Assembly (NCBI GenBank): GCA_963920525.1
Contig: OY986439.1
Span: 210,520,906 to 210,584,905, forward strand
Origin: Dichetophora obliterata
Lineage: Eukaryota; Arthropoda; Insecta; Diptera; Sciomyzidae
DNA length: 64,000 bases
Direction: 5' to 3'
Below are positions 10,900 to 21,884 of the stretch, in pieces. A program made the position numbers and the translations under genes. The notes beneath the pieces were generated by a model, which did no database searches, was not told where the DNA came from, and was given only the letters and a program-made list of their open reading frames with translations. Position 1 is the stretch's first letter. Each line of letters starts with the position of its first letter.

Positions 10900-11905
10900 T
10901 CCTATTGTGAAAATTTAATGAAGATCGGTCCAGTAGTTAAGACTATATTACGATTTTTAATTTTTCTAAAAAGGGACGTGGTCCCACCCACTTTTCTCCT
11001 GGTACGTATTCCTTATTATGCCAATACCATATGTACCAAATATCATCGACGTAGGTCAAAAAATGCCCAAAATATGGCGATTTAAATTTTTGGGTTATAT
11101 GAACGGTGCCACGCCCCTTTGTCCAATCAAAACTTCATATAGCCTATTATTTCTTCCAGAGTCACAGTAACATGCTGTGAAACTTTCAGGAAGATCGTTC
11201 CAAGGGTTTGGCCTCCTATAAAGCACAAACAAACAAACAGACAGACAGACATTTCATTTTTATATAAATATACCATATTGAAAGCAGATTAATTATAATT
11301 AAAGTAAAATGGGGCGAAAAAGGGGGATTTGGTAATAAAAACATCTATGGCTACCTTACCTGTAGATAAAAAGTATATAAAACTTTAGGTAAATACATAT
11401 TACAAAAAAGTATTTTGTATAGCAAACATTGTTAGTGGTATAAGTAAGTATCTGAATTAAAAAAATGGGGCGGTGAAGTGGGCGTAGTTTATAGTAATAT
11501 GGCGACGTTAACAGTATTAAGAGCAATATACTACCAAATAAAAAATAATCCGTTGGAAGGAACAAATTTGTACAGAGAACAAAAAGTTTAAAACTTAAAT
11601 TTGGCATGAAAAGGGGCGTGAAGGGGGGCGTGGCGTAAGAAATGTTTATTTCTACCTCGCCTGGAGTATAATGTGTATACAATTTGAAGTAAATCTGTTA
11701 AAAACTATATGGGAGCAATTACATAATTTTAAAAAAGTGGGCGTAAAAGAGGGCGTGGTCGAAAAAAAGTACCGTATTAATCATGCCAGAGTCCCAATTA
11801 AATGCTATGAAAATTTCAGGAAGATCGGTCCAGAGGTTTGGTCTCCTATAAGGTACAAACAAACAAATAAACAAACACACATTCCATTTTATATATAGAA
11901 TACCG
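10900..11905. repeat. Interspersed dipteran repeat with GGGCGTGG-rich iterated modules
   Basis: Two copies of a conserved end lie at about 11150-11275 and 11780-11900. Both contain AATTTCAGGAAGATCG or a close variant, then GGTTTGGYCTCCTATAA, then ACAAACAAACAAAYARACA. A third, partial copy lies at 10905-10950. Between them a G-rich module (GGGGCG-n6-GGGGGCGTGG type) recurs at about 11308, 11463, 11605 and 11733, spaced 128-155 bp. It looks like an old transposon family with internally repeated modules; the class is unknown. Confidence 0.6.
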
Positions 11906-12838
11906 TCAGCGTAAGCATGCAGTTCCATACCTCTAAATATACTAAAAATATTAAGGGCCAAAAAATGATCCCCGAGGAATACCCGAGTTAGTGTTTTTAT
12001 AGTCTAAAACAGTGTCGTTCAGCTTTGCACGCCTATACTTTCTCATCTTGAGTATGTATTAATGAGCGGTTTAAAGCTCACACTGAAAACAAAGTAGTGC
12101 TAAAGCGCTTTTTGCAGAAATTTTGTGGTATGTGAACATGCCGCTTTTAAAGTATTAATTAATTTTTCCATCGCATGCCCCACAATTACCTTATATTGGC
12201 CATGCAAATTATCGTAATGCTTTGTTATGCATAATTTTTTAATTTTACCTCTTTGTTGCCGCGCCATGCCGTTATTTTCTAAAAATAGAAAATTTTTCAT
12301 AAATACTTCCAAAAATTTTGCATACATAAAATTTTATACAGTGTAATCTTACGTTATATCTGTGTCGATGAGCAATAACAGCTTAAGTCTGTTTCAAAGT
12401 TTCCAGAAATCTTGCTTCAAAGTTTTCAATCGCCATATAAGTTATATGAAAGGTTATTTTGGTTTTGCGTCATATCTTTGGCTAAGGTCATGCTAGAAGT
12501 TCTAGATTTTGTGTGTTCATAATGATATATACGTTGAACACAACTATATCAATAACTCAGTTCTGTCTTAAATCGACTTAAGCTGTTATTGCTTATCGAC
12601 ACAGATATAATATAATATATTCAAGGAACATGCACGCGCAGATCTTATCTGTTTGACATTTGCTTGAACACTGAAGCTTTGATCGTTCTGTAGGTGAGAT
12701 AAATACATATTTTACTGCAGATTAAGATTAAGATGTAGGCACTGTTGTTAAAACCAAAAAGGAGTTTAATTTTACTAACAAGTAGTAAATGGTTGACACT
12801 ATCAAACGCTTTGGAAAAGTCAAAGAGGCAAAAAAGTG
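11906..12838 (-). pseudogene. LINE reverse-transcriptase fragment split by insertions
   Basis: Two RT blocks are visible on the minus strand. Block one (about 12838-12640) reads LFCLFDFSKAFDSVNH then KIKLLFGFN, the motif that carries the first catalytic Asp of non-LTR RTs, and ends with a YLTYR segment that normally precedes the next motif. Block two (about 12030-11940) reads RRAKLNDTVLDYKNTNSGIP then RGSFFGP, matching the 'GxPQGSxxGP' motif. In intact LINEs these blocks are about 60 residues apart. Here they are over 600 bp apart, because the 12354-12610 MITE and a further stretch without RT motifs (about 12060-12350) intervene. Start, YADD box and C-terminus are missing. It is a dead Jockey/CR1-type fragment. 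Confidence 0.65.
12354..12610. mobile_element. 257-bp MITE with 36-bp terminal inverted repeats
   Basis: The left arm (12354-12389) starts TTATATCTGTGTCGATGAGC. The right arm (12575-12610) is its inverted copy with a single mismatch. The ends sit next to TA dinucleotides, compatible with a TA target duplication of Tc1/mariner type (inference). It lies inside the LINE RT fragment, so it inserted later than the LINE. Confidence 0.8.
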
Positions 12839-12844
12839 TAACAT

Positions 12845-13232
12845 GTCGGCCTTTGTAGTCTAGTGAAGAGTCCGCTAGACTATCAACCCAGAGGTCCCGG
12901 TTCGAATTCGGGCTCGGGCATGGTTCTTTTCACTTTCTTTGTTCTTTCCTAAATTTAAGAATTATGGAAAACTTAAAATCCTCACATAAATTGTGCAATT
13001 AAAGGACAGAAACACAACTAACGGCTGGAAATGCTTGCCGAGGTTAAGGCATAACACTAGCCTCGGTTTAAAGCAATTCAAGATGTCTTTCACGGTTGTT
13101 TCGCCTAATCAATAATTCACGTATGGTTCCAATCAATTTCTCTAAATAATTTATCCCTTTCCTTTCAGGTCAAAGATCAAACCTTGTTTGTATTAGGCGC
13201 ATGCCTTGGTTCTTTGATTTTTAAAAAAAAAA
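12845..13232 (+). mobile_element. SINE family 1, copy a (full length)
   Basis: A tRNA-derived head at about 12845-12925 has a B-box-like GGTTCGAATTC (12899-12909) and an A-box-like region around TAGTCTAGTGAAGAG. A body of about 300 bp follows with landmarks GGCTGGAAATGCTTGCCGAG, TTGTTTCGCCTAATCAATAA and the 3' end CTTGGTTCTTTGATTTTT plus an A-run. Other copies are at 18849-19111, 27354-27741 and 37438-37722. The head is not a functional tRNA because it has no acceptor pairing. The LINE partner supplying mobility was not identified. Confidence 0.8.
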
Positions 13233-15094
13233 ACATATCGCATAGAATAACCGAATATCATCTACTACTTTTGGCATAGCAGTTGAGCAGCTATGTTTAG
13301 ACTCTAAATCTAGATAGCTTTGGTGATAAGAGTTATTTTTTGCTGAGTACTCATTCGTTTGTTTTGTCATAAGAGACTCGCATATTTAAGAAAACGAGAG
13401 TTTTAGAAACAAAATACTGTTTCTGTAACTTTTTGTGATGGTTGCATCTGTAATTTTAGCAATTGGTGTAACAAAAGTACGTTGCCACATGCAAGGAAAA
13501 AATAGTTTTAATAAATCTATATTCATTTAAGCTATTGAAAAAATGCTTTAAATTAAAAAAAAAAAATGTTACAAAGTCATTTCCACACTTAAACAAATGG
13601 AATGGAAATTCATTGGAATACAATTGAATTTACTGGGTTAAATAATAAAAACTTTAGGAATTAATGCTCATGACAGCAAAAGTAAAAAAAATGTGATTTT
13701 TTTATAATATCTGTAGAAAAATATGACCAGAATCTTTGTTGCAAGACTAAAAACGAAAAAATGGGTGTTAAAAAGTTATATTTTGCTCGTATTTAAGTCG
13801 AATGCGTTAATAAATAAGCACAGAGCAACATCACAACGTTTTGCTTATTCTGTTGGGTGGAAACGGGAGGGACTGAGTTTGAGCAAGGATGTTCTATACA
13901 ACGTGGGAATCAACATTTTGGTTTAGTTTTCGATGGCAAATGGCAGCAAACAAGCAGCAGCAGCAGCAGAATAACATGAAAAACACCTGTAAACAAAAGC
14001 AAACAAAAACAAGGAACGGCGAAATAAATGATTATAGCTTCGATGATTATGCATCGGCACGTCCAAGCCGTTCGTTCATCGAAAAATAAAGCAAGGCAAA
14101 GGCAACGCAGTGCCGGCTGCTGCTAGCCGCCGCTTAATGCTGAGGTGTGAAACTCAGGGCGCGATGTTAGCTCAGCGCAACGTTAGTTAGCTTAGGTTAA
14201 ATCGTTGATTTACCAAACAACATTTTTATTTGGATCCTTTTTTCGTTGTTAGTTGTTGTTGTGTTTGTTGTTGTTGTTATTTGGTTGTTTTGCTGGTTGT
14301 TGAAACCGCTGAAGGTTATTATTTTTGCGTATCATTGGCAAAACAGCAAACCAAACATGCACAAAATAAACGGCAACCCTTTTTTCCCCCAAAACCATGC
14401 GCCGCGATTTATGCAACGATTCAACGGCGTTTAACTAACAGCAAATAAGTTAAAATTGAAAAAAATTGCGGTTAACCGGAAGCGCGGTTGGCATGTTAGA
14501 GATAAATATGGCGCGGTTTGTGTGGTAATATTTTTTATTGTCGTTTTTTGTTATTGCTGTTGTTATTAAATGCTTGTTTAAAGGACAGCAAAATTTACGA
14601 GTGACCGTTGAGCGAGGGAGAAAGGGTTACTTTTTGTAAAAAAATAAAAATATTATTAGTAAAATTTTCGATTTCATTTACGAAAACAGGATAATATATT
14701 GAAACGATTAAAAAATTTTCAAGTCTTGTGGTGAGTTTTCGTTGCGAAAAGAACTCACTCCTTTTTACTTACCTCTACGAAAAACTTTTTAACCTACACT
14801 CTAACAAAAATCCACGGAAATTTAAAGCAATTATTGCTGGTAACAAATTTCCTACATTTAATATAGTTTTATTTCAGAGAGCCAAATTAAAAATACTAGA
14901 GTTCACTAGTAGTCGAAAGTCAACCTTTTCACTGTGACCTTTCGACCTTGACTGTTATATGAAATCGCTTACGTTCTCAGATGAGCGTAGAAAGAGGGAA
15001 AAAATGACTATTTTTGTTTTATACAAAAAACGTTGTACTGAGTAAAGCTACAGTTTTCGAGATATCGTCATAAATTTGATGTCAAAATAACGGG
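13233..15094. other. Non-coding stretch with CAG, CAA/AAC and GTT microsatellites
   Basis: Contains (CAG)n near 13955-13970, (GTT)n near 14247-14280 and a GC-richer patch at 14050-14200. Several short frames read through the microsatellites, but none shows a domain or convincing splice context. A host regulatory or intronic region is possible but unsupported. Confidence 0.4.
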
Positions 15095-15204
15095 AATTTT
15101 TATTTATTATTTTATTTATTAGAAAAAACCAAAGCAATAAATTACAATTTCTTTTATATGACTAATAACTAGCACTAGCAGCTAAGGCCTTGAGCTAGGA
15201 CTTA
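15095..15204 (-). mobile_element. Probable 3' end of the I-like LINE
   Basis: Read on the minus strand this ends in AATAAATAAAATAATAAATA, a low-complexity tail at 15098-15121 of the kind that terminates I-clade LINEs. It lies on the far side of the Tc1 insertion from the RT/RNase H sequence at 16795-18655. I infer that both belong to one LINE copy, split by the Tc1 element. Confidence 0.5.
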
Positions 15205-16792
15205 CAGTGGCTCACAGCTTATTTTATGCAGTGCATACTTTCAATTTTGGGGCTTTATAACAATGAAACAAACAGGAATAGAAAAAATAATATAGTATCA
15301 TTTAAAAGAACAAGATGTTTAGTTTACTAAATTAACTTAATTTATTGTAAAAATATATATTAAGTTGACTTAAAATTAAGAAACCAGAAAATACTGCTTA
15401 ATTTCATATCACAGCTTATTTTATGCAGTCACTTGTTATTTATAAATTTTTCGTATTAATTAATATCTGATATTTTTATTTTTTGGTATGATAGCCTTTG
15501 TTGTCCACAACAGATCTAAGGTGGTTTGGCATTGATGCGACCAGTTTTTAAGTGATAGGTGGCGAAATATTCGCCCATTTCGTTTTCAATATATCTTTCT
15601 GGTGGTTTTTGTTGGAAATTTGATGTTTCCGGATGTTATTTTCCAATAAAGACCACACATTTCCAATAACATTAAGGTCTGGCGACTGTGCTGGCGGCGT
15701 CATAAATTGTGGGCAATTATATTAGCCTGTTTTGCACAATACCCGCTTTGTGCTTTTGATCGTCATCCAGCTAAAATCGGAAATTCAATTTTATACCCAG
15801 AACCTTTGCACTCTGCAACAAATTGTTCTTCAGGATCATTCAGGCCCAAATCATGACGCTGCCACCGCCATGTTTCACGGTTTGTTTTAAGTTTTTTTTT
15901 TTTGACCTCGGTATTCGGTTTTCGTCACATATAGCACATACCATCTGAACCGAATAAATTGATCGTCGATTTATCTACAAAAATAACTGAATTCCAGTAC
16001 TCTGGGGCCTTGGACATATGTTCTTTGTCGTAGTTGAGTCTGCATAATCTGTTTTTGGGGCTAATAAACGGCTTCTTTCGTGTTACTCGGCCATGAAAGT
16101 TCTTTTTGCGCAAGACACGTCGAATTGTTTCAGCACTACACTGTTTGCTCAGGTCAGTTTGTACTTCAAAAGCCATTTTCGGAGCTGAGAGTCTCGGGTT
16201 AGCCTTTATCCTCCGTACAATATTCCGCTTGTCGGTTGCATTAAAATTTTTGTTTGGTGCTTCTTTGCTCTTATTGTGCAATCGATTCTTATGGACGAAG
16301 CGCTCGATGATCTTTTGCACTGTAGAGGAATTGATATTAACCATTTCAGCCATTTTTCGCTGCGAGCTGCTATTTTCAAAATAGTATATAACCAATTTTC
16401 GTTGTTGTAGCGTTGTGCGCGCTCCTATTTTAAATAATCATAGAAGCAGACACTTGAAGCAAAAAAATCAGACTAAAAAGCTAACACAAAGCAATTATAG
16501 AAACAGAACGAAGGCATAGCTAACGAAAGTACCGTTAGATACCGCAGCATTAGAGTACCGTAACAGAGAAAAGTGACTGCATAAAATAAGCTGCGAGATG
16601 AAATTAAGCAGTATTTTCTGTTCTCTTTTTTTTTTAAACAACTAAATATATGTATTCACAATTAATGAAAAACCTTTATTTAACTAGACTTTTTGCTCTT
16701 TTAAATGACACCATATTATCTTTTGTATTCCTGTTAGTTTTGTTTTTATAAAGCCCTAAAGTTTAAAGTATGCACTGCATAAAATAAGCTGG
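15205..16792. mobile_element. Tc1-like transposon with IR/DR ends
   Basis: A 1588-bp element with inverted repeats of about 230 bp (15205-15440 and 16572-16792). Each contains two direct copies of CAGCTTATTTTATGCAGT. Outer copies lie at 15215-15232 and 16774-16791; inner copies at 15412-15429 and 16576-16593. This IR/DR layout is known from Minos, Sleeping Beauty and similar Tc1 elements. The left end begins CAGTGGCTCACAGC after a TA. The right end has lost about 9 bp before the final G, and TA follows at 16793-16794. It is flanked on both sides by I-like LINE sequence. The transposase inside is defective. Confidence 0.85.
15500..16395 (-). pseudogene. Tc1-family transposase, inactivated
   Basis: The first 156 codons (16395-15925) are open. 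They show paired helix-turn-helix DNA-binding regions (NINSSTVQKIIERF; later SAETIRRVLRKKNFHGRV) and the first catalytic Asp in VIFVDKSTINLFGSDG. The rest is in other frames. HGGGSVMIWA is readable near 15855-15880, then QSPDLNVIGNVW near 15655-15690, and the C-terminus runs to about 15500 with a stop after ISPPIT. In active Tc1 transposases the last motif is PDLNPIEN, whose Glu completes the DD34E triad; here the Glu is Gly. Frameshifts and loss of a catalytic residue mean no active enzyme. It is probably mobile only in trans, if at all. Confidence 0.85.
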
Positions 16793-16794
16793 TA

Positions 16795-17480
16795 TGGCCA
16801 AGGCGGAATCTTGTAACTGCAACTGCTTCTGGAGACTGTAATTGGGTACTTGACTGGGGTTTTGTCAGGGTTAATGGATTTGTAGGAGTGGGAGTAATTT
16901 ATCCAGTCCTGCAAACTAGTTTCTAAAATTGTATCATTTAAAGCTTTCTTGATGTTATTTCTACTGTAGATAGTTTCCTCAACTAGTGGAAGTCTAGTGG
17001 CGAGCTTAGCTTTTCTATCTGCAGCTTCGTTTCCTTGAATTCCAATGTGACTTGGAATCCATAAAAGTTTCAATTTGTTGCTGCGTAGAAGGAGATCGCG
17101 AATTTGATTCACTATAAACTCGTCATTGTTAATATTTCTTACTGCTTCTATTACAGACAGTGAGTCGGTGCATATGATTGTGCTTTGGTTTTTTTTTTTT
17201 TGTGAGAGCGAGCAAGCGAAAAGAATGGCTGCTGCTTCAGCTTAATATACTGATAAGTTATTTGTTACCCTTCCAAGTTTAATTTCAATAGCTGCTTCAT
17301 CAACTACGCTGAATCCAGTTCCGTATGCTGTTTTTGAGCCATCAGTAAAGAGAAACTCCCAGTTGTTGTAAGTACTTTTAATTTTAAAAAATTTTTGTAT
17401 AAAGACACCAGTGTTGGTGTTTGTCTTACACCAATGGTTAAGCGATAAGTCGGTAGATTCTTCCCGAAACATCCATGGCG
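16795..17480 (-). pseudogene. I-like LINE RNase H domain
   Basis: On the minus strand the RNase H domain is readable in order: FTDGSKTAYGTGF (first Asp), then AEAAAILFACSLS (Glu, about 17240-17200, reached through one stop codon), TDSLSVIEAVRN (second Asp, about 17165-17130), and LLWIPSHIGIQGNEAADRKA (His and last Asp). All the catalytic acids are present, but a nonsense codon and a frameshift at the T-run near 17190 break the frame. An RNase H domain fused after the RT distinguishes I-superfamily LINEs from most Jockey and CR1 elements. The frame ends ...YKIPPWP exactly where the Tc1 element begins. Confidence 0.8.
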
Positions 17481-18655
17481 GAAATATTTGCTGATGTTTC
17501 TTAACAGAAGTGGCGACACATTGAATTTCTTGGGCAAGTTTTAATGCTCGGTTAATAGCACTTAATTTTTTTGGGGTTTTTTTTTTGTTGCTTTATAACA
17601 ATCTCGTGAATGTCTGAAGTATCTGGAAACATTAATTTAGAAACAAGCCGTCCAGTTAATTGAGTAAGTTTTTAATCTAAATCAGGAAGACCTGCTTCAG
17701 TCAGGATATTTTTAATAGGAGAGGAACGAAAAGAACCCAGTGACAGTCTGGCTGCGGAGTGGTATATAGATTTTAATCGTTGTAGGTTTTTTTTTGATGT
17801 GGATCCATATATTATCATTCCATAATCAATTTTTGATAATATTGTTGCCTTAGTAATATTTATTAGAGAGTTTGTATTAGGTTCTAGATTTAAGTTGCAG
17901 AGACATTTTAAGATATTTAATCTATTTAATAAAGATTTACAAAGTGCTTCGATATGAAAATTCCAATTATAGCGTTTACAAAAATACAGGCCTAAAATCT
18001 TAAGATTATCAACATTTTCTATAGATACAGAGTTAAATACAATGTTTACATTATTACAACTATATTTTTTGCAAATATGCAAATGTTAACATTTATTTTT
18101 GAACCACTGTAGTCGCACCAATTCAAAATGAGAACACATAATTCATTTAAATTGAATGTAAAAATTTTTTGCTCCTTAAATTTGCGAAAAATATATAAGT
18201 CATCTGCATGTATAAAATGACTGAAATATTTGTGTTCTTTTATTATTAGACTTAGTGTATTAAAAGCAATAAGAAAAAGGATGACAGAAAGTGGTGATCC
18301 TTGCGGAATACCATTTTTTATATTCCAGATGCCTAAAAGGCAATCGTTTACTCGGACCCGAAATTTCATATTTCTTAAAAAACTTTTGACAAAGTTGGTA
18401 ACCTTAGGACCTAGTTTCCATTGCTGGAGTTGATCTATAACAGTGTGTATATCAACACGGTTAAAAGCTTTTTCTGCGTCCATTGATATTATGGACACAT
18501 GGTTTTTTGTGGACAAGCTATCGCAAATATAGTGGTCAAGTGAAAGTAAAGCATCTATAGTTCCTTTTCCTGTTTTGTATGATGTTTGTTTATTTGAAAG
18601 TAAGTTTTCTTGTGCAAGAAACCATGATAGCCTTCGTGAGAATTTTTAAAATTTA
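17481..18655 (-). pseudogene. I-like LINE reverse transcriptase, 5'-truncated
   Basis: Minus-strand RT motifs appear in order: KTGKGTIDALLSLDHYICDS (about 18570-18525), IISMDAEKAFNRV (first catalytic Asp), NGIPQGSPLSVILFLIAFN, then HADDLYIF at 18190-18210, where the usual Tyr before ADD is His. The thumb/connection part follows at 18082-17672 in another frame (NLKILGLYF, TKATILSKIDYGMIIYGS, LKSIYHSAARLSLG). Sequence similarity to LINEs stops near 18655, so the endonuclease and N-terminal RT are missing, the common outcome of incomplete reverse transcription. A stop after LPDLD separates it from the RNase H part. Confidence 0.85.
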
Positions 18656-18848
18656 CTGTTTGTAAGAACCTTCACCATCCCAATATCTATTTGCACATGT
18701 TACATAAAAATATGGTTATTTCTGGAATATTTTCTTAACATCTCATCTAACAATACATTACACAGTAAGCAACGATGGGAGCAGGTATCCATAAGATAGG
18801 AGAGAACAAACAATTACGCACAAAGTTGGAGAGAACAAAAAAAATTTT
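18656..18848. other. Spacer, nothing recognised
   Basis: AT-rich sequence between the I-like LINE and SINE copy b. Confidence 0.4.
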
Positions 18849-19111
18849 CGCGAAACTACCGTGAAAGACAATTTGAATTGCTTTTAACCGAGGCTAGTGT
18901 TATGCCTTAACCTCGCAAGCATTTCCAGCCCTTAGTTGTGTTCTGTTTTTTAATTCCACAATTTGGATTTGGGGATTTTTAGTTTTCCCTAATTCTTAAA
19001 TATAGGAAAGAACAAAGAAAGTGAAAAGAACTATGCCCGATCTCGGATTCGAAACAGGGATCTCTGGGTTGATAGTCTAGCGCACTCTCTACTAGACTAC
19101 AAGTAGGCCGA
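18849..19111 (-). mobile_element. SINE family 1, copy b (3'-truncated)
   Basis: The tRNA-like head is at 19111-19030 (minus strand) with a B-box-like TTTCGAATCCGAG. The body is followed to the GTGAAAGACAATTTGAATTG block near 18870. The last third of the family body (the TAATCAATAATTCAC to CTTTGATTTTT part) is absent. Confidence 0.75.
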
Positions 19112-19217
19112 CACATTTTGTTCATCTGAAAAAGCAACAAAATGTAACGAATGGCTAAAAGCGTGGTTGTTGTTTTCAATAAAACACGATGATGATTTTT
19201 GTTCAAACCCTTAAGGA

Positions 19218-19492
19218 GTCCAATGCTGGAGCTGGTACTTTTATTTTTCATCCTTAACATTTCTTGTGAACTACGCCTGTCACTCTAAAAAAATGTTGAA
19301 TATAGTTCATATCTATCCCGAATCGACCCTTGGAGAGGTCAAATGTTGAAACTGCTATTTTTCATACTAAAAATTTTTTTAATTCACCTTTTCCCTATCT
19401 GCCCGATCTTCCAGTGGTCCCCATTCAAAAATTTTGAAAATAGTTCATATCTCCCATGAATTGATTCCTAGATAGGTCAAATTTGCTGATCC

Positions 19493-19495
<3 letters not shown>
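19218..19495. repeat. Degenerate tandem repeat, about 120-138-bp units
   Basis: Units start GTCCAATGCTGGAGCTG (19218), GTCAAATGTTGAAACTG (19338) and GTCAAATTTGCTGATCC (19476). Each contains a TTTTTCAT-type block and ATAGTTCATATCTMYCC. The third unit is broken by the LINE at 19496-22604; its continuation (TTTCATCCCCAACATTTCTC) resumes at about 22600-22620. Confidence 0.65.
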
Positions 19496-19530
<35 letters not shown>

Positions 19531-19871
19531 TTTTTATTCAACAATTCATTACATTCTTAATAATAACAATATATGTATCTATAAGAAGAATTATGTTATA
19601 CAAATAACTGCAATGAATGTTAAGCTGCTTCTATAGTTCATTAGGAGCTAGAGGCGAATACAGCTTGTTAAAAATATATATAATAATTAACGAAATAATA
19701 ATTAATAAATGATGCATTAATTACAATAATCAAATAATGAAAATAAATCGAAAAATTTAATATAAACATATTTTTTTTTTATTTTTGTTTTTTAAAAGTT
19801 TTTTTTTTTTTTTTTTTTTTTTTTTGTAAAGGCCTTATTGAGAGCAAAAACTTAATAAAAGTATTGTGGAG

Positions 19872-20276
19872 TCAGACTATAACAGCTAACAATGTGTCAA
19901 TATCACTGTAATTGAGGTCTAAAAGCCAAAACTTTACCCTTTTGAGAAAAATGGATTGAACATGAATATTTCTTATTTCCGATGGAAGACTATTGAAAAG
20001 TCGAGGAGCAACAGAAGTAAACAAGTTAAGAAATATTCTTAATGTGTGCGTTGGAACCAGTGCTACATTGTATTCATTAACTCTCAAATGATAGGTATCT
20101 GAACGTCGTCTCAGAAGATATCCAGATTTAATAAAAAAAATTTTCAATACTTTATAGAAATATAAATGTTTCAAAGGAAGGACACTAAGTTTCCTGAAAA
20201 GTAACAGGCTACTACAAAATCTGTTCTTATGACAAATTAAACGAATAGCATGCTTTTGCAAACGAGAAGAGGGCAT
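19872..20276 (-). pseudogene. C-terminal domain of the CR1/Daphne-like LINE
   Basis: A 134-codon frame carries SSRLQKHAIRLICHKNRF, then VLPLKHLYFYKVLKIFFIKS, TSVAPRLFNSLPSEIRN and FLKRVKFWLLD. The SAPRLFNSLPxEIR pattern is a well-known C-terminal signature of CR1/Jockey-type LINEs. It continues the RT at 20342-21310 after a frameshift. A related but diverged C-terminus is at 44094-44302. Confidence 0.8.
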
Positions 20277-20341
20277 ATTTTATTCTTATAAGTACCTCCC
20301 CAACAAGCTAAACCATACTCAAGTTTAGAGTGAAATATACC

Positions 20342-21400
20342 TTAGTAAATACACTTGAGAAGAATAGGACTACAATATGATTTCAACAAATACAAATGCC
20401 TGGTGGCAGCCAAAAGATACTTTTTAAGTTCACGTGTATGAATTGTCCAATCCATACCACTATCAAGCCAAATACCTAGATATCTAAAAGAATTAACCTT
20501 TTCAATAGCGAAGCAGTTTAAAGAACAAGACTTATGATCACAGAACGTATGAATGCAATCCGACGAGGAACATATATCATTACCTAAACCAAATCTTTCA
20601 CATTTACCACCATGAAAAAAAAATGAATCGAAGTTTACATTTTTAGCATTCACATTAAAAAGCATTATTCTAGTTTTATCACTAAGTACCAGCTTATGAA
20701 TCATAAACCAGTGCCTTAAAAAAGCGAGATCATGGTTAATATCAACAGACAATTGCAAGGGCGAGACACAAGAAAAGGCACAGGCCATATCATCAGCAAA
20801 AGCATTGATGGAACTGCGGAACTTTATTGAAAAAAGCGAATTTATAAAGATTAAAAACAATATAGGACCCAGCACTGAGCCCTGAGGAACCCCTAATGTC
20901 AACAATTCTAATGAACTATAACAATTAAATATTTTTACTCGCTGCTTTCTGTTCTTTAAATAGGACTGAAACCATTTAAAGATAAATCCCCTAAAGCCAG
21001 TCTTATAAATTTTATCAAGCAAAATTGTATGGTCCACTGTGTCAAATGCTTTAGTGATATCAACAAAAAGAGCTGCTGTTAACCGTTTATTATTAAGGCT
21101 GGAGTAAATGTTTGTACAGAAATTCAATAATGCGTCTTCTGTTGATAGGCCAGATCTGAAACCAAACTGGAGTTTACTGAAACAATTATATTTCTCCAAA
21201 AAGTGCACAATTCGAGCTTTCATTAATTTTTCAAATATTTTAGAAAATACCGGAAGAAGTGAAATGGGTCTGTAGTTTATAACCATGGACCTATTTCCTT
21301 TTTTAAACAAAGGTAAAACCTCTGCTACTTTTAAACCATCTGGAAATATACCACAGGTAACGCTTAAGTTGTAAATAAAGCTTAAAATGTCACTAATGAA
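20342..21400 (-). pseudogene. Reverse transcriptase of the CR1/Daphne-like LINE
   Basis: An open frame of at least 322 codons (ATG at 21310; the same frame reads back to about 21400 with LKVAEVLPLFKKGN). The RT motifs are complete: INYRPISLLPVFSKIFEKLM, LQFGFRSGLSTEDALL, LFVDITKAFDTVDHTILLDK (first Asp), LGVPQGSVLGPILFLIFINS, AFADDMACAF (catalytic ADD pair), LVLSDKTRIMLF, and FRYLGIWLDSGMDWTIHTRE. The domain itself has no stop, so decay is recent or slow here. The whole element is still incomplete. Confidence 0.88.
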
Positions 21401-21884
21401 GTAAACTATCTTTTTAAAAAATTATTAGATACACAACTAAAAGTAGTAGAATCTGAAGATTTTAATGATAAAATGGTTTTGAAAACTTCAAAAGAGCTGA
21501 TAGGTTTAAAAACAAAAGTAGCTTGATTTGAAGCTTCATTTGATAAACAGATACACTGTTGACCATTTACACAGCTTTCAGCAACTACTTCTTTACCTAT
21601 TCTGGAAAAAAAACTATTAAATCCATTAGCAATATCCTGAGCATTAGAAATAGTACTATTGTCAATTGAGATGCTAGATATCTGAGCTTTATTACAATTT
21701 TTATTTAAAATATTATTTACTAATTTCCACTCACCTTTAATATCACCTCTTACTTTATAAAACTCACGTAGATAGTAATCATTTTTACAAGCCAGTACAT
21801 CACTTGAAATCTCTTTACATAAATTTTTATAACTTTGCGCAAGAGATTCATTATTAGGGAATTTATTTTTTTTCTTGAAGAATT

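Noticed and set aside
12845..12925. Functional tRNA gene
   Set aside because: B box present, but the acceptor stem is not complementary and the body recurs in other copies; it is a SINE head.
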